Assembly (NCBI GenBank): GCA_012839345.1
Contig: DUNN01000033.1
Coordinates: 116,878 to 180,877 of the forward strand
Length of the DNA stretch: 64,000 nucleotides
DNA from: Clostridiales bacterium
GTDB lineage: Bacteria > Bacillota > Clostridia > Oscillospirales > Acutalibacteraceae
Direction: 5' to 3'
The notes beneath the pieces are model-generated. The model was not told the origin of the DNA and made no database searches. It saw only the letters and a list, made by a program, of their open reading frames with translations. The translations under genes were made by a program, and so were the position numbers. The stretch's first letter is position 1. Every line of letters starts with the position of its first letter. Of the stretch, positions 38,134 to 46,986 are shown one piece after another.

Positions 38134-38823
38134 TCAGGCGGTTTGATCCACTTCACATCCGGTCAACCGGTATCCGACATTTTTTATGCAGACAATTTTT
38201 GTCCCGGATTGCAGCGAGGCAATCTTTCGCCGCAGGTAGCTGATGTAAACTTCCAGATTATTGTCAGCCAGTGCATCAAATCCCCATAGTTTTGTCATTA
38301 AGTCTTCTTTGCCGACAATATTTTTTCCGCTTAAAAACAGATATTTCATAATAGCCATTTCTTTATTGGTCAGCCCCACAGACCGATTTTCTTTGGAAAG
38401 TTCATACGTGCCCAAATTGAGGGTTAGGTCATCAAAATGAAGCTGGTTGTCAAATATGTATTCTGCTTTTCGGCGTGAAACGGCGTTTAAGCGGGCAAGA
38501 AATTCCGAATCGGCAAACGGAATTTCCACAAAATCATCCGCTCCGTTGTCCAGCGCACGCACCTTCTCGCTGACTGTACATTTTTCCGAAATCATCATAA
38601 TCGGTACGGAAAGCTTAGCACGGCGGATTTGCCGGAGCAGGTCGATGCAGTTGGTTTCCGGTGCGGAACAATCCAGAATGGCAGCCTCATAAACGCCGCT
38701 TTGAATCTCGTCAAAAGCCTGTTCGCTGGCTTCGGTGCAGTGAACCTCGTAGCGCTTTTTGGAAAGCAGGCGGTTTAATTTTGTTTTCAGTTTATTATTG
38801 TTCTCAAGAAGCAGAATTTTCAT
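38134..38823 (-). CDS. OmpR-family response regulator with degenerate receiver
   Basis: A 229-residue protein: receiver domain (about 1-115) and a winged-helix DNA-binding domain (about 130-225, LTNKEMAIMKYLFLS and VYISYLRRKI, KNVGYRLTG). The phosphoacceptor Asp51 is present (AILDCSAP), but the acidic pocket reads LLENNNKL (Glu7, Asn8) and the usual Lys of the KPF motif is Ile101 in EIPF. Phosphate signalling may thus be weak or lost. The start ATG 38823 lies seven bases behind GGGAGG. No histidine kinase is adjacent. It is divergent from the export operon and may control it. Confidence 0.85.
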   Translation of the reverse strand: MKILLLENNNKLKTKLNRLLSKKRYEVHCTEASEQAFDEIQSGVYEAAILDCSAPETNCIDLLRQIRRAKLSVPIMMISEKCTVSEKVRALDNGADDFVEIPFADSEFLARLNAVSRRKAEYIFDNQLHFDDLTLNLGTYELSKENRSVGLTNKEMAIMKYLFLSGKNIVGKEDLMTKLWGFDALADNNLEVYISYLRRKIASLQSGTKIVCIKNVGYRLTGCEVDQTA

Positions 38824-38933
38824 GATGGGTCCTCCCAAAGAAGTATAGACTAATTATATCAGTTGTCACTTTTTCTTGTGTGACGGTCTCGTGAAGATAA
38901 GCTTAAATTTAGGTGAAATGGATTCTTTTTAAG

Positions 38934-38960
38934 TTGGAATTTAATTTACCGAATTATAAT
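38934..38960 (+). promoter_or_regulatory. Possible promoter of the export operon
   Basis: TTGGAA (38934-38939), 15-bp spacer, TATAAT (38955-38960). The short spacer suggests that an activator may be needed. Confidence 0.4.
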
Positions 38961-38990
38961 AACTCCCATAAAAGGAATGGGAGGTCAGCC

Positions 38991-40781
38991 ATGAAACAAA
39001 AAATAATGAGAGTTATTCTATCTCATAAGAAAGCGCTTACAATCACGATATCTGTTTTGGTCTTAGGAATTGCCACCTTAACCACGGTTTTACTCTATAT
39101 CAATCATAAAAGTTCTTCTTCCAGTACGGTTACATACCGTGAATACACAGTGGAAAAAGGGGATGTCACAGTCGGAACCACGGAAAGCGGCACGGTTACG
39201 CTGGACGAAGAAACCGTGTCTTTTCCGGTTGATGTGACAATCGATAAAGTCCTTGTCAAATCCGGATATCAAGTCAAGGCGGGCGATACCCTGGTAAAGC
39301 TGAACCAGGCCAGTATTGCCAGCGGAACCGCGGACAAAAAGCAAAAACTCGCTGAGGCCAAAACTTCGTTGGAACAGGCAATTGCGGATCAGAAGACAAA
39401 ATTGAGCTCTGCCAAACTAGCTTATGAGGCAAGCCTGAAAAAAGCGGCAAACGCTTATACGCAGGAATCCCTGACCAAAGCGGAAATTCAAAACAACATC
39501 AGCAACGCGCAGTCGACGCTGAATGACGCGAAAACGCAGCTGGCAAAATATCAGGCGCTGCAGTCCAGCTTTGCGGCGGACAATACCAAGCTCACCCAGC
39601 TGAAGCAGTGGCGTGATGATGCAAAAACGCAGAAAACCAGCTTTGAAACTCAACTTTCCAATTACAAAGATCAGTATTCTAAGCAGCTGAACACGCTGAG
39701 CAGCCTGAAATCCGATATGGAAAACAAATATACCACCTGGCAGAAAGCAAAATTGTTGGACAATGAAGATGGGGAAGAGGCGGAGTACGACGACGCGAAA
39801 GAAGCGTACAACGACTATGCGGACCAAATTTCCAGCATTGTTCAGGGACAAAAGGACCTAGAATCCAAGGTTTCCCTTTATACGGCGGAATATGACAACT
39901 ATTCCACGGCTTATGATACGTTCAACGAGACCTTTACTAAAAAATACGGAAGCACTTCCACAGCAGATGCTTTGGCGGAAAAGGTTTCTTCGCTTCAGTC
40001 CCAGGTAAAGAGTGCCCAGTATGCGCTGGAAAAGGCACAGAAATCCCAAACCGGCAGCCTGAACGACGCTGAGCAGACCCGGCAAAGCAGCTTGAACGAG
40101 GGCGATAACGCGGCGACCACCTATAATCTGACGGTCAACCAGCTTGCCGAAGCGGTGATCAACCAGCAGTCAACCTATGACAGCCTGAAGGCAGAGCTGG
40201 ATGACATTAACAGTGCAATCAACGGGGAAGGAACACTGACCGCGCCGTGTGACGGAACGATTGTTTCCGTAAGCTGCAGCGACGGCAGCAGCGTAAAAGC
40301 GGACGATGTGATTGTGACCATCGCAAAAACCTCTGATGTCAGCATGTCCATCTCACTTTCGGAGGATGACATTACCAACGTGCAAATCGGTCAGCAGGCA
40401 CAAATTACACTGTCTGCCTATGATGATGAAACATTTGATGCCACGGTGCAGAGCATTTCTGCTTCTCCCGCGCGTTCCGGTTCCGCATCGGTCAGCTATA
40501 CCGTTACAGCTAAAATGACCGGAAAAAATACGGAACAAGTCTTTATTGGAATGAGTGGAGAGCTGACGCTAATTCAGAAACAAAAGAAAGATGTTCTGTA
40601 TGTTCCGAATCAGGCGATTACCTTTGAAAACGGAGTGTCCAGTGTTTTGGTGAAAAAACAGGATGGTACCAGCCAGAAAACCACCGTAACGACCGGATTC
40701 TCGAACGGGCGCTATGTAGAGATTACCAGCGGCTTGCAGGAAGGGGAAACCGTTCTGGCGGAAAGCGCGGTGGTAAAATGA
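38991..40781 (+). CDS. HlyD/MacA-type periplasmic-adaptor-like protein
   Basis: A 596-residue membrane-anchored adaptor. One helix at about residues 14-36 is followed by a biotinyl-lipoyl-like strand region (TVSFPVDVTIDKVLVKSGY), a long coiled coil of about 260 residues, the second half of the lipoyl domain (GTLTAPCDGTIVSVSCSDG) and beta-barrel parts (MSGELTLIQKQKKDVLYVPN). It would couple the MacB-like permease to export in a Gram-positive envelope. The coiled coil is long for a MacA-like protein. The start ATG 38991 is set by GGGAGGT. It overlaps the permease gene by four bases. Confidence 0.85.
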   Translation: MKQKIMRVILSHKKALTITISVLVLGIATLTTVLLYINHKSSSSSTVTYREYTVEKGDVTVGTTESGTVTLDEETVSFPVDVTIDKVLVKSGYQVKAGDTLVKLNQASIASGTADKKQKLAEAKTSLEQAIADQKTKLSSAKLAYEASLKKAANAYTQESLTKAEIQNNISNAQSTLNDAKTQLAKYQALQSSFAADNTKLTQLKQWRDDAKTQKTSFETQLSNYKDQYSKQLNTLSSLKSDMENKYTTWQKAKLLDNEDGEEAEYDDAKEAYNDYADQISSIVQGQKDLESKVSLYTAEYDNYSTAYDTFNETFTKKYGSTSTADALAEKVSSLQSQVKSAQYALEKAQKSQTGSLNDAEQTRQSSLNEGDNAATTYNLTVNQLAEAVINQQSTYDSLKAELDDINSAINGEGTLTAPCDGTIVSVSCSDGSSVKADDVIVTIAKTSDVSMSISLSEDDITNVQIGQQAQITLSAYDDETFDATVQSISASPARSGSASVSYTVTAKMTGKNTEQVFIGMSGELTLIQKQKKDVLYVPNQAITFENGVSSVLVKKQDGTSQKTTVTTGFSNGRYVEITSGLQEGETVLAESAVVK

Positions 40782-42133
40782 GATTCAGCGAGATTCTCCA
40801 TTTGGTTTGGCTGAATATTAAAGAGAGCAAGACAAAGGTTTTGCTTACCTCGCTCGGCGTTGTGGTTGGTGCAGCCACCATTGTTCTGGTGATTGCCATT
40901 GGCCATGGGGGCGAAGTGGATGTTCAGGAACAGTTCAAGACGCTGAATGTCGGTGCGATTGAAGTTTCCGTCAGCACTTCCGCAGATATGGCGGATCAAA
41001 TGGCCGGCGGTATGATGGGCGGCTTCCCCGGCGGCATGGGTGGTTTTCCCCGCAGCGGTGGCGGAAGCGGAGGGAGTCTCCGTCCCAGCGGTGGTGGCGG
41101 AGGTGGCATGGGTGGCTTCCCCAGCGGTGGGCAGTCCAACAACTTCACCCAGGCGCAGCGCGGGGTAACGCTGACCACGACGGACGTCAGCGACATTTTG
41201 TCTCTGGTTCCCAACGTATCCTCCGCTTCGCTCATCTCCAGCGGAACCGGTGCGGTACTGACGGATGAACTGGACAGTGAGACCGATGAAACCATTGTGG
41301 GCTGTCTGCCGGAGTACCAAAGCATCAGCAACCTCACCCTGTTGGCGGGAGAATTTTTTACGGATGATGATGAGACGAACAAATCAAAGGTTGCCGTCGT
41401 TGGATATAATCTGGCGAAAAACCTGTTTGGCGGCGCCTATGCGGCGTATGGAAATGCAATGACGATTGAAGGAAAAACCTATGACGTCGTCGGCGTGCTT
41501 GATTCCATGGGCGCGGTTTCCACCGGGACCAGCCCGGATGATTCCATTTACCTGCCGTATTCCACGGCACAGAAATATGTGCTTGGCAACTCCGCCACCC
41601 CGAAAATCGTCGCCATCGCCTCGGACGTGAAAGAGGTTGAAACGGTAATGGCCAATATTAAGGCCGTGCTTGCAGATAACTATCCAAAGGGGAATTTCAC
41701 CTTAACGGACGCGGGCAGCGAAATGGAAGCGGCGACAACCTCTGCCAACACCCTGTCCATGCTGCTGATTGCGGTTGCTGTGATTGTCTTTATTGTTGGC
41801 GGAATCGGCATTATGAACGTACTCTTTGTTTCCGTGAAGGAACGGACGCAGGAAATCGGAATCTTAAAAGCGTTGGGCAGCAGCAAAAAGGAAATTTTAA
41901 TGCAGTTCCTGATTGAGGCAAACATGATGGGTACGTTCGGCGGAGTGATCGGCGTAATTGCGGGCTTTGCCCTGGTGCCGGTGGTTCGCCTTACCGGCAT
42001 GACGGTGGAACCGCTGCCTGTCGGCGGTGTGCTCGCCTTGGTGTTCGCCATTGTAACCGGTACTCTGTTCGGCTTTTATCCTGCTTATAAAGCCGCACAG
42101 CTTATGCCGATTGAGGCCTTATCGCAGGAATGA
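40778..42133 (+). CDS. MacB/FtsX-type ABC permease with glycine-rich insertion
   Basis: A 451-residue permease. Helix 1 (KVLLTSLGVVVGAATIVLVIAI) is followed by a large extracellular MacB_PCD domain and three C-terminal FtsX helices (SMLLIAVAVIVFIVGGIGIMN onward). Between about residues 72 and 126 the outer domain holds a low-complexity Gly/Phe/Pro/Met stretch (GGMMGGFPGGMGGFP and similar) not typical of MacB. It shares the ATGA overlap with the adaptor gene. Its ATPase is encoded two genes later. It likely moves a peptide, lipid or envelope substrate outward. Confidence 0.88.
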   Translation: MRFSEILHLVWLNIKESKTKVLLTSLGVVVGAATIVLVIAIGHGGEVDVQEQFKTLNVGAIEVSVSTSADMADQMAGGMMGGFPGGMGGFPRSGGGSGGSLRPSGGGGGGMGGFPSGGQSNNFTQAQRGVTLTTTDVSDILSLVPNVSSASLISSGTGAVLTDELDSETDETIVGCLPEYQSISNLTLLAGEFFTDDDETNKSKVAVVGYNLAKNLFGGAYAAYGNAMTIEGKTYDVVGVLDSMGAVSTGTSPDDSIYLPYSTAQKYVLGNSATPKIVAIASDVKEVETVMANIKAVLADNYPKGNFTLTDAGSEMEAATTSANTLSMLLIAVAVIVFIVGGIGIMNVLFVSVKERTQEIGILKALGSSKKEILMQFLIEANMMGTFGGVIGVIAGFALVPVVRLTGMTVEPLPVGGVLALVFAIVTGTLFGFYPAYKAAQLMPIEALSQE

Positions 42134-42149
42134 CAGGAGGAAGCAGCTT

Positions 42150-42869
42150 ATGAAACGGATCCAGAAAGTAATCGGCATCATCTTAATTTTAACCCTGGCC
42201 CTTTCTGCTTTGTCAGGCTGTTCTTCACAGAACAGCAAATCCAATGCCGGAACGAACGCAGTGCAGGGCGGACAAAAATATGGAGAAGGCGGAAAGAACG
42301 GCCTTCCCGGCAAGTCTATGAACGGCGGTCCTGCGCAAAGCGGCACCGAAGGTGCAAAGAAAAGCGAAAATTCCCAGCCTGCCTCTGGAACGTCCCAGTC
42401 TAACCAGATTTTAGGAAAGGTGACCTCTATTGTAGGCAATGAGGTCACCTTGGCACTCGGAACACAATCCGATTCCAGCGACAGCTCATCGCTAACGCTG
42501 ACCGGGGAAACGAAAACCCTGCTGATTCCGGTTGGACTTACCCTCTCCAAAGGAAACGACCGGATGACACAAAATCCAGGCGGCGGAATCACTTCCGGCA
42601 GCGCGGGCAACGGCGCAATGCCGACCGGTGGAATGCCTGCGGGCGGTGGGGAAGGCCTCCCCGGTAATACGGGAACCACCGGAATCAACCGTACCGGCGG
42701 TACTTCCACGAAAAAAGCCAACGGCACAACGGGAACCACGGCTACTGCGGTTACGACGCAGCGGTCCAGCGACTTTTCCAGCATTACCAAGGGAATGATT
42801 CTTCGCATTACACAGAGAGAGATCAACGGTACGGAAACCGTGGTTCGGGTATCTGTTGTATCGAAATAG
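42150..42869 (+). CDS. Glycine-rich lipoprotein of the export operon
   Basis: A 239-residue lipoprotein: signal with a clear lipobox LSGC (Cys24), then a Gly/Ser/Asn-rich body with GNGAMPTGGMPAGGGEG, and a short folded-looking part (ILGKVTSIVGNEVTLALGTQ). The start ATG 42150 is nine bases after AGGAGG. No family is recognised. The Gly/Met/Pro composition resembles the insertion in the permease before it, which suggests that the two may work or bind together. It sits between the permease and the ATPase. Confidence 0.72.
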   Translation: MKRIQKVIGIILILTLALSALSGCSSQNSKSNAGTNAVQGGQKYGEGGKNGLPGKSMNGGPAQSGTEGAKKSENSQPASGTSQSNQILGKVTSIVGNEVTLALGTQSDSSDSSSLTLTGETKTLLIPVGLTLSKGNDRMTQNPGGGITSGSAGNGAMPTGGMPAGGGEGLPGNTGTTGINRTGGTSTKKANGTTGTTATAVTTQRSSDFSSITKGMILRITQREINGTETVVRVSVVSK

Positions 42870-42884
42870 AGAAAGGTGCCCGCA

Positions 42885-43601
42885 ATGGAAAAAGTAATTA
42901 GCATGAAAGACATCCGAAAATGGTATCAGGTGGGGGAAAACCGGCTGGAGGTGCTGAAATCCATTTCGCTTGACGTGGTGGAAGGCGAGTATTTGGCTAT
43001 TCTGGGCCCCTCCGGATCCGGTAAAAGCACGTTGATGAATATTATCGGCTGCATGGACCATTTCCAGGAGGGAACTTACTGGCTGACCGGACAGCCGGTT
43101 CACGAACTGAACGACGCACAGCTGACCCATCTGCGCAATCAGCAGATCGGATTCATTTTCCAAAAATATCATTTAATCCAAAAGTATGACGTACTTCAGA
43201 ACACGATGATGCCGCTGCTGATTCGCGGCATGTCGCGAAAACAGGCGGCCGAAATTTCAATGGAAAAACTGACCATGCTGGAAATGGGGGAGCGCGTGCA
43301 TCACAAGCCGAACGAGCTTTCGGGCGGCCAGCAGCAAAGGGTCGCCATTGCGCGGGCACTGGTTGGCCAGCCAAAGCTTCTTTTGGCGGACGAACCGACC
43401 GGTGCGCTCGATTCCGCAACCGGAAAAGAAGTATTAAAGCTGTTCAGCCAGCTGCATAAAATGGGCAATACCATTGTAATGATTACCCATGACCTGAAGG
43501 TAGCAAGCTATGCGGAGCGGGTCATTAAAATTGTGGACGGCGAACTTTATGAAAACGAAACCTTTGATTCTGAAACCGTGACGGTATGTAAGGAGGGGTA
43601 A
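42885..43601 (+). CDS. MacB/LolD-type ABC ATPase
   Basis: A 238-residue ATPase of the MacB/LolD/FtsE group. Walker A is GPSGSGKSTLMN, the signature is LSGGQQQRVAIARAL, Walker B is LLLADEPTGALD and the H-loop is ITHDLKVASYA. The start is ATG 42885 behind GAAAGGTG. It is the energy module for the permease at 40778. The stop and the start of the Big_2 gene are one base apart. Confidence 0.92.
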   Translation: MEKVISMKDIRKWYQVGENRLEVLKSISLDVVEGEYLAILGPSGSGKSTLMNIIGCMDHFQEGTYWLTGQPVHELNDAQLTHLRNQQIGFIFQKYHLIQKYDVLQNTMMPLLIRGMSRKQAAEISMEKLTMLEMGERVHHKPNELSGGQQQRVAIARALVGQPKLLLADEPTGALDSATGKEVLKLFSQLHKMGNTIVMITHDLKVASYAERVIKIVDGELYENETFDSETVTVCKEG

Positions 43602-43602
43602 T

Positions 43603-44238
43603 ATGAAACGAGTCAAATCTTTGGTGCTCATTCCATTCCTGACGGTTCTTTTGATCTGTTTTTCAACCACAGCGTTCGCTGATTCGTCGTCAGAGGAAAC
43701 CAGCACTTCTTCCGTAACACTGAACACTGTAACACTTGGGGAACATTCCAGTTATGTAACCGGTTCATATTTCGGTGTAATCAACGTTGAGGTGGCAGAC
43801 ACCAATGTGGCGGCTGCCACCTCGGATTCGCAGGGAAGAGTGGTAATTACCGCAATAGGAATCGGAACAACAAGAGTGCATTTTTGGTTTAAGTCCGACG
43901 CGTTCAGCGGATGGACCAAGGCGACGGTGCCGGTCACCGTTTCCTCTGCCGTCACGGCTTCGTCTTCCAGCACGTCGGAATCCACGCAAGTCGGGCTGAT
44001 TTTTCCGCAATCGTCGGTCAGTATTGCGGAGGGCGGCGACTATACGCTTTCCAACATCATGCTGAACGGCGGCAATGTACATGCGTCCAGCCTTTTGTGG
44101 GTATCCTCTTCCAGCGCGGTTGCCGCGGTTGATTCCACAACTGGAAAGATTACGGCGGTGGAGGCAGGAACCGCAGTGGTTTATGCCATTGACCCCACTT
44201 CGCAGGCGGTAGCCAGTTTGAAGGTAACGGTGGACTGA
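43603..44238 (+). CDS. Secreted protein with Big_2 (Ig-like) domains
   Basis: A 211-residue exported protein: signal peptide (LVLIPFLTVLLICFSTTAFA, cut near residue 26) and two bacterial Ig-like Big_2 repeats (about 40-125 and 128-210), each with the TTGKITAVEAGTAVVYA-type pattern (first copy SDSQGRVVITAIGIGTTRVH). There is no anchor motif. It is last in the export operon, directly after the ATPase, so it may be a substrate or a surface partner. Its ribosome site GGAGGGG overlaps the end of the ATPase gene. Confidence 0.8.
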   Translation: MKRVKSLVLIPFLTVLLICFSTTAFADSSSEETSTSSVTLNTVTLGEHSSYVTGSYFGVINVEVADTNVAAATSDSQGRVVITAIGIGTTRVHFWFKSDAFSGWTKATVPVTVSSAVTASSSSTSESTQVGLIFPQSSVSIAEGGDYTLSNIMLNGGNVHASSLLWVSSSSAVAAVDSTTGKITAVEAGTAVVYAIDPTSQAVASLKVTVD

Positions 44239-44306
44239 AAATAGGATTGTCAACAGACGAGCCTGAAAGGAAAATTTCTTTCGGGTGGTCCGTTTGTTTT
44301 GCCCTT

Positions 44307-44348
44307 GGGTAACCGCTGATTCCATTACGACTGAATCAGTGGTTGCCT
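44307..44348 (+). repeat. Hairpin element related to 35297-35389
   Basis: 15-bp stem with two G-U pairs (44308-44322 with 44333-44347) and a 10-nt loop. Its 5' arm GTAACCGCTGATTCC matches GTAACCACCGATTCC at 35299 in 13 of 15 bases. It may end the export operon or be a dispersed repeat. The other bases of 44239-44424 show nothing else. Confidence 0.5.
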
Positions 44349-44424
44349 AGTTTATTCAAGAGTAATGGTTCTGGTTTGCTTGCGGCCCAATGCAACGAAG
44401 AATATGATTATTTGATGGTATAAC

Positions 44425-44457
44425 AAAAAAAGAAGCCGATCGCAATGATCGGCTTCT
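44425..44457 (-). terminator. Terminator of the tRNA-Ser gene
   Basis: 11-bp stem (44431-44441 with 44447-44457), which ends in a seven-T run on the minus strand. Confidence 0.85.
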
Positions 44458-44465
44458 TTCAAATT

Positions 44466-44552
44466 TGGCGGAGAGGAAGCGACTCGAACGCTCAATGCCT
44501 TGCGGCACACCACATTTCCAATGTGGCTCCTTACCAATTAGAATACCTCTCC
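44466..44552 (-). tRNA. tRNA-Ser (GGA)
   Basis: An 87-nt class II tRNA. The acceptor stem is GGAGAGG/CCTCTCC with G discriminator and encoded CCA. The anticodon arm is CCACA-TTGGAAA-TGTGG with anticodon GGA (Ser, UCC/UCU). A long variable arm (GCCGCAAGGC) and a T arm with TTCGAGT are present, as expected for tRNA-Ser. Confidence 0.93.
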
Positions 44553-44588
44553 AAATGGTAATGGTGCTGTAAATCAGACAGCTCTGTT

Positions 44589-44617
44589 ATTATAGCGAAT
44601 CCCGGACAAAAAATCAA
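44589..44617 (-). promoter_or_regulatory. Promoter of tRNA-Ser
   Basis: On the minus strand, TTGATT (44612-44617), 17-bp spacer, TATAAT (44589-44594). Confidence 0.8.
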
Positions 44618-44676
44618 CCCCCTATTTAAAATTTATTTTATTTTATTATTTTTCAATGAAATCCAGTGATTTAGAC

Positions 44677-44703
44677 TTGCGCGAACTTAGCCGGTGTTAT
44701 AAT
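44677..44703 (+). promoter_or_regulatory. Possible promoter of asnS
   Basis: The -10 TATAAT (44698-44703) is good. The best -35 is TTGCGC (44677-44682) with a 15-bp spacer, so the -35 is uncertain. Confidence 0.4.
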
Positions 44704-44749
44704 ATAGGCATAGATTGAGTGCAATTTTTTACAATTGGGGGTTATTGAT

Positions 44750-46144
44750 TTGAATAGAACGGAAATTTCTGAGTTGTATTCCCGCGCTGAGGAACTGGGC
44801 GGTTCATCCGTTTCCGTCTGCGGCTGGGTTCGTACGATCCGAGATTCCAAAGCGCTTGGTTTTATCGAGCTGAATGACGGCAGTTGCTTCAAAGGGGTTC
44901 AAATTGTTTTTGAAGCCGATAAAATTGATAATTTTGCAGAAGTCGCAAAATTGAACGTCGGTTCCGCGCTGCGCGTGACCGGGGAACTGGTTCTAACGCC
45001 GGAAGCAAAACAGCCGTTTGAAATTCACGCGGTAAAGATCGAGGTCGAGGGCTCTTCTACACCGGATTACCCGCTGCAGAAAAAGCGCCATTCGTTGGAG
45101 TACCTGCGCACCATCGCACACCTGCGGCCGCGCACCAACACGTTCAGCGCTGCTTTCCGCGTGCGCTCCGCAGCCGCCTATGCCATTCATAAGTTCTTCC
45201 AGGAAAACGGATTCGTCTATGTGCATACGCCGCTTATTACGGGCAGCGACGCGGAAGGAGCCGGGGAAATGTTCACGGTGACCACGCTTGACCCGGACGA
45301 GCCTCCCCGTAAAGAAGACGGTTCCGTCGATTACACCAAAGACTTTTTCCAGAAGCACACTTCCCTGACGGTTTCCGGCCAGTTGGAGGCCGAATGCATG
45401 GCGATGGCGTTCGGCAAGGTTTATACTTTCGGGCCAACCTTCCGTGCCGAACGGTCCTATACGCAGCGCCATGCCGCGGAATTCTGGATGATTGAGCCGG
45501 AAATGGCTTTCGCGGATTTGGAAGATGATATGCGCACGGCGGAAGCCATGATCAAGTATATTATCCGCTATGTTTTGGCAACCTGCCCGGCTGACATTGA
45601 ATTCTGCAACAAGTTTATCGACACCGGCCTGCTGGAACGCCTGAACCATGTGGCAAATTCCGATTTTGCCCGCGTCACTTATACCGAAGCAATCGAGATT
45701 CTGAAAAAGAACAACGACAAGTTCGAATATAAAGTGGACTGGGGAACCGACCTGCAGACTGAACATGAAAAATATCTGACCGAACAAATTTATGGGAAAC
45801 CGGTCTTTGTGACCGATTACCCGAAGGACATTAAAGCGTTTTATATGCGCCTGAACGACGACGGCAAGACGGTTGCCGCTGTGGACCTTCTGGTTCCCGG
45901 CATCGGTGAAATCATCGGCGGAAGTCAGCGCGAGGAGCGCCTTGAGGTGCTGGAGCGCCGTATGAAGGAGCTTGGCCTGAAAGAGGACGACTACTGGTGG
46001 TACCTTGATCTTCGCCGTTACGGCGGCACCAAACACGCGGGATATGGCCTTGGCTTTGAACGTATGGTTATGTATCTTACCGGAATTGCTAATATCCGCG
46101 ATGTTTTGCCGTTCCCCCGTACAACCGGTACGGCGGAATTCTAA
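44750..46144 (+). CDS. asnS: Asparaginyl-tRNA synthetase
   Basis: A 464-residue class II synthetase that charges tRNA-Asn. The N-terminal OB-fold anticodon-binding domain ([19 protein letters not shown]) is followed by the class II core: [17 protein letters not shown], motif 2 [20 protein letters not shown] and motif 3 [14 protein letters not shown]. The start is TTG 44750, eight bases after GGGGG at 44737-44741; an in-frame TTG at 44735 overlaps that site. No T-box precedes it. Confidence 0.94.
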   Translation: MNRTEISELYSRAEELGGSSVSVCGWVRTIRDSKALGFIELNDGSCFKGVQIVFEADKIDNFAEVAKLNVGSALRVTGELVLTPEAKQPFEIHAVKIEVEGSSTPDYPLQKKRHSLEYLRTIAHLRPRTNTFSAAFRVRSAAAYAIHKFFQENGFVYVHTPLITGSDAEGAGEMFTVTTLDPDEPPRKEDGSVDYTKDFFQKHTSLTVSGQLEAECMAMAFGKVYTFGPTFRAERSYTQRHAAEFWMIEPEMAFADLEDDMRTAEAMIKYIIRYVLATCPADIEFCNKFIDTGLLERLNHVANSDFARVTYTEAIEILKKNNDKFEYKVDWGTDLQTEHEKYLTEQIYGKPVFVTDYPKDIKAFYMRLNDDGKTVAAVDLLVPGIGEIIGGSQREERLEVLERRMKELGLKEDDYWWYLDLRRYGGTKHAGYGLGFERMVMYLTGIANIRDVLPFPRTTGTAEF

Positions 46145-46189
46145 GCGCTTTACGCGTAAAAATCAAATAGGAAAGAAGGAGTAAACATC

Positions 46190-46582
46190 ATGTCAATGTG
46201 GAAGGAAAGTCTTAAAATCGGCGTGGCATTGATTGACAGCGAGCACAAGGAACTGTGCGACCGGATTGATAATTTGTTCGCAGCCTGCAGCAAAGGCAAG
46301 GGGAAAGATGAGATTCTTCAGACGGTGATCTTTCTGGAGGAATACACCCACAAGCATTTTTCTGACGAAGAAAAGCTTCAGCGCAGCAGCGGATATCCGA
46401 AGGTTGCCGAGCACAAGGCGATGCATGAGTACTTTACCCAAAAGATTGCGGACCTGAAAAAAGATATTCAGGAAAACGGCGCCTCCGTAGCTGTTGTATC
46501 CAAAACCAATTACTTTTTGATGGACTGGCTTCTGAACCATATCCAGAAGGTGGATACGGAACTGGCGCAGTACATTCATTGA
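46190..46582 (+). CDS. Bacteriohemerythrin
   Basis: A 130-residue di-iron oxygen-binding protein. All ligand positions of the fold are present: His19 (DSEHKEL), His56 and Glu60 (HKHFSDEEKL), His75 and His79 (EHKAMHEY), His117 and Asp122 (NHIQKVD). In anaerobes it probably buffers or senses oxygen or carries it to reductases. The ribosome site GAAGGAG lies at 46175-46181. It follows asnS by 45 bases and precedes a strong terminator. Confidence 0.93.
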   Translation: MSMWKESLKIGVALIDSEHKELCDRIDNLFAACSKGKGKDEILQTVIFLEEYTHKHFSDEEKLQRSSGYPKVAEHKAMHEYFTQKIADLKKDIQENGASVAVVSKTNYFLMDWLLNHIQKVDTELAQYIH

Positions 46583-46604
46583 CCGACCGTTTCTAAAAAC
46601 TTAT

Positions 46605-46651
46605 AAAAAGAAGGATTCTTCCTGGGGTTCCCAGGGGGAATCCTTCTTTTT
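46605..46651 (+). terminator. Intrinsic terminator after the hemerythrin gene
   Basis: Stem of about 20 bp (46606-46625 with 46631-46650), with A-run and T-run ends. Confidence 0.88.
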
Positions 46652-46865
46652 GTGCCTTTACCGGAAATACTAAGGAGTTGCTGATTTTGTCGTCGGAAAG
46701 CAATGTAAAGCTGCGCCCCCACTGGGTCTAAACCGCCCACCTTCAAATGGCTATTATCTGCGGCCTGTGACTGTTTTGTTTTTTTCGCCCTAGTTTTTGG
46801 AAACGACTTACGTCGAGATACACAGAAAAAGAACCGGCAGGCCTTTCTAAAACAGCAAAAGTGAG
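46652..46865. other. Intergenic stretch with no recognised gene
   Basis: No coding frame with a ribosome site and no RNA family recognised on either strand. Base composition is ordinary. Confidence 0.4.
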
Positions 46866-46920
46866 AAAAATGCAAGTATATTTAAATGCACTTGCATTTT
46901 TTAAGCGAATATACTAGAAT
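46866..46920 (+). promoter_or_regulatory. Palindrome overlapping the aminotransferase promoter
   Basis: The inverted repeat AAAAATGCAAGT-N12-ACTTGCATTTTT (46866-46877 with 46890-46901) contains the -35 TTGCAT (46892-46897). The -10 TAGAAT follows after 17 bp (46915-46920). The palindrome could be an operator or a weak bidirectional terminator. Confidence 0.6.
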
Positions 46921-46986
46921 AGTAAAGGTTTTAAACTTATTTTTGCATTTTGTAAAAAGGGGATGCTCATATTGGGGTTTTTGTCA

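Noticed and set aside
40996..41382. Proline-rich open frame opposite the permease gene
   Set aside because: It is the antisense of the glycine-rich insertion (GGN codons read as CCN) and has no ribosome site.
46652..46865. Possible small RNA (6S- or SRP-like) in the gap after the hemerythrin gene
   Set aside because: Neither strand shows the conserved core of these RNAs, and no promoter-hairpin-terminator unit was found.
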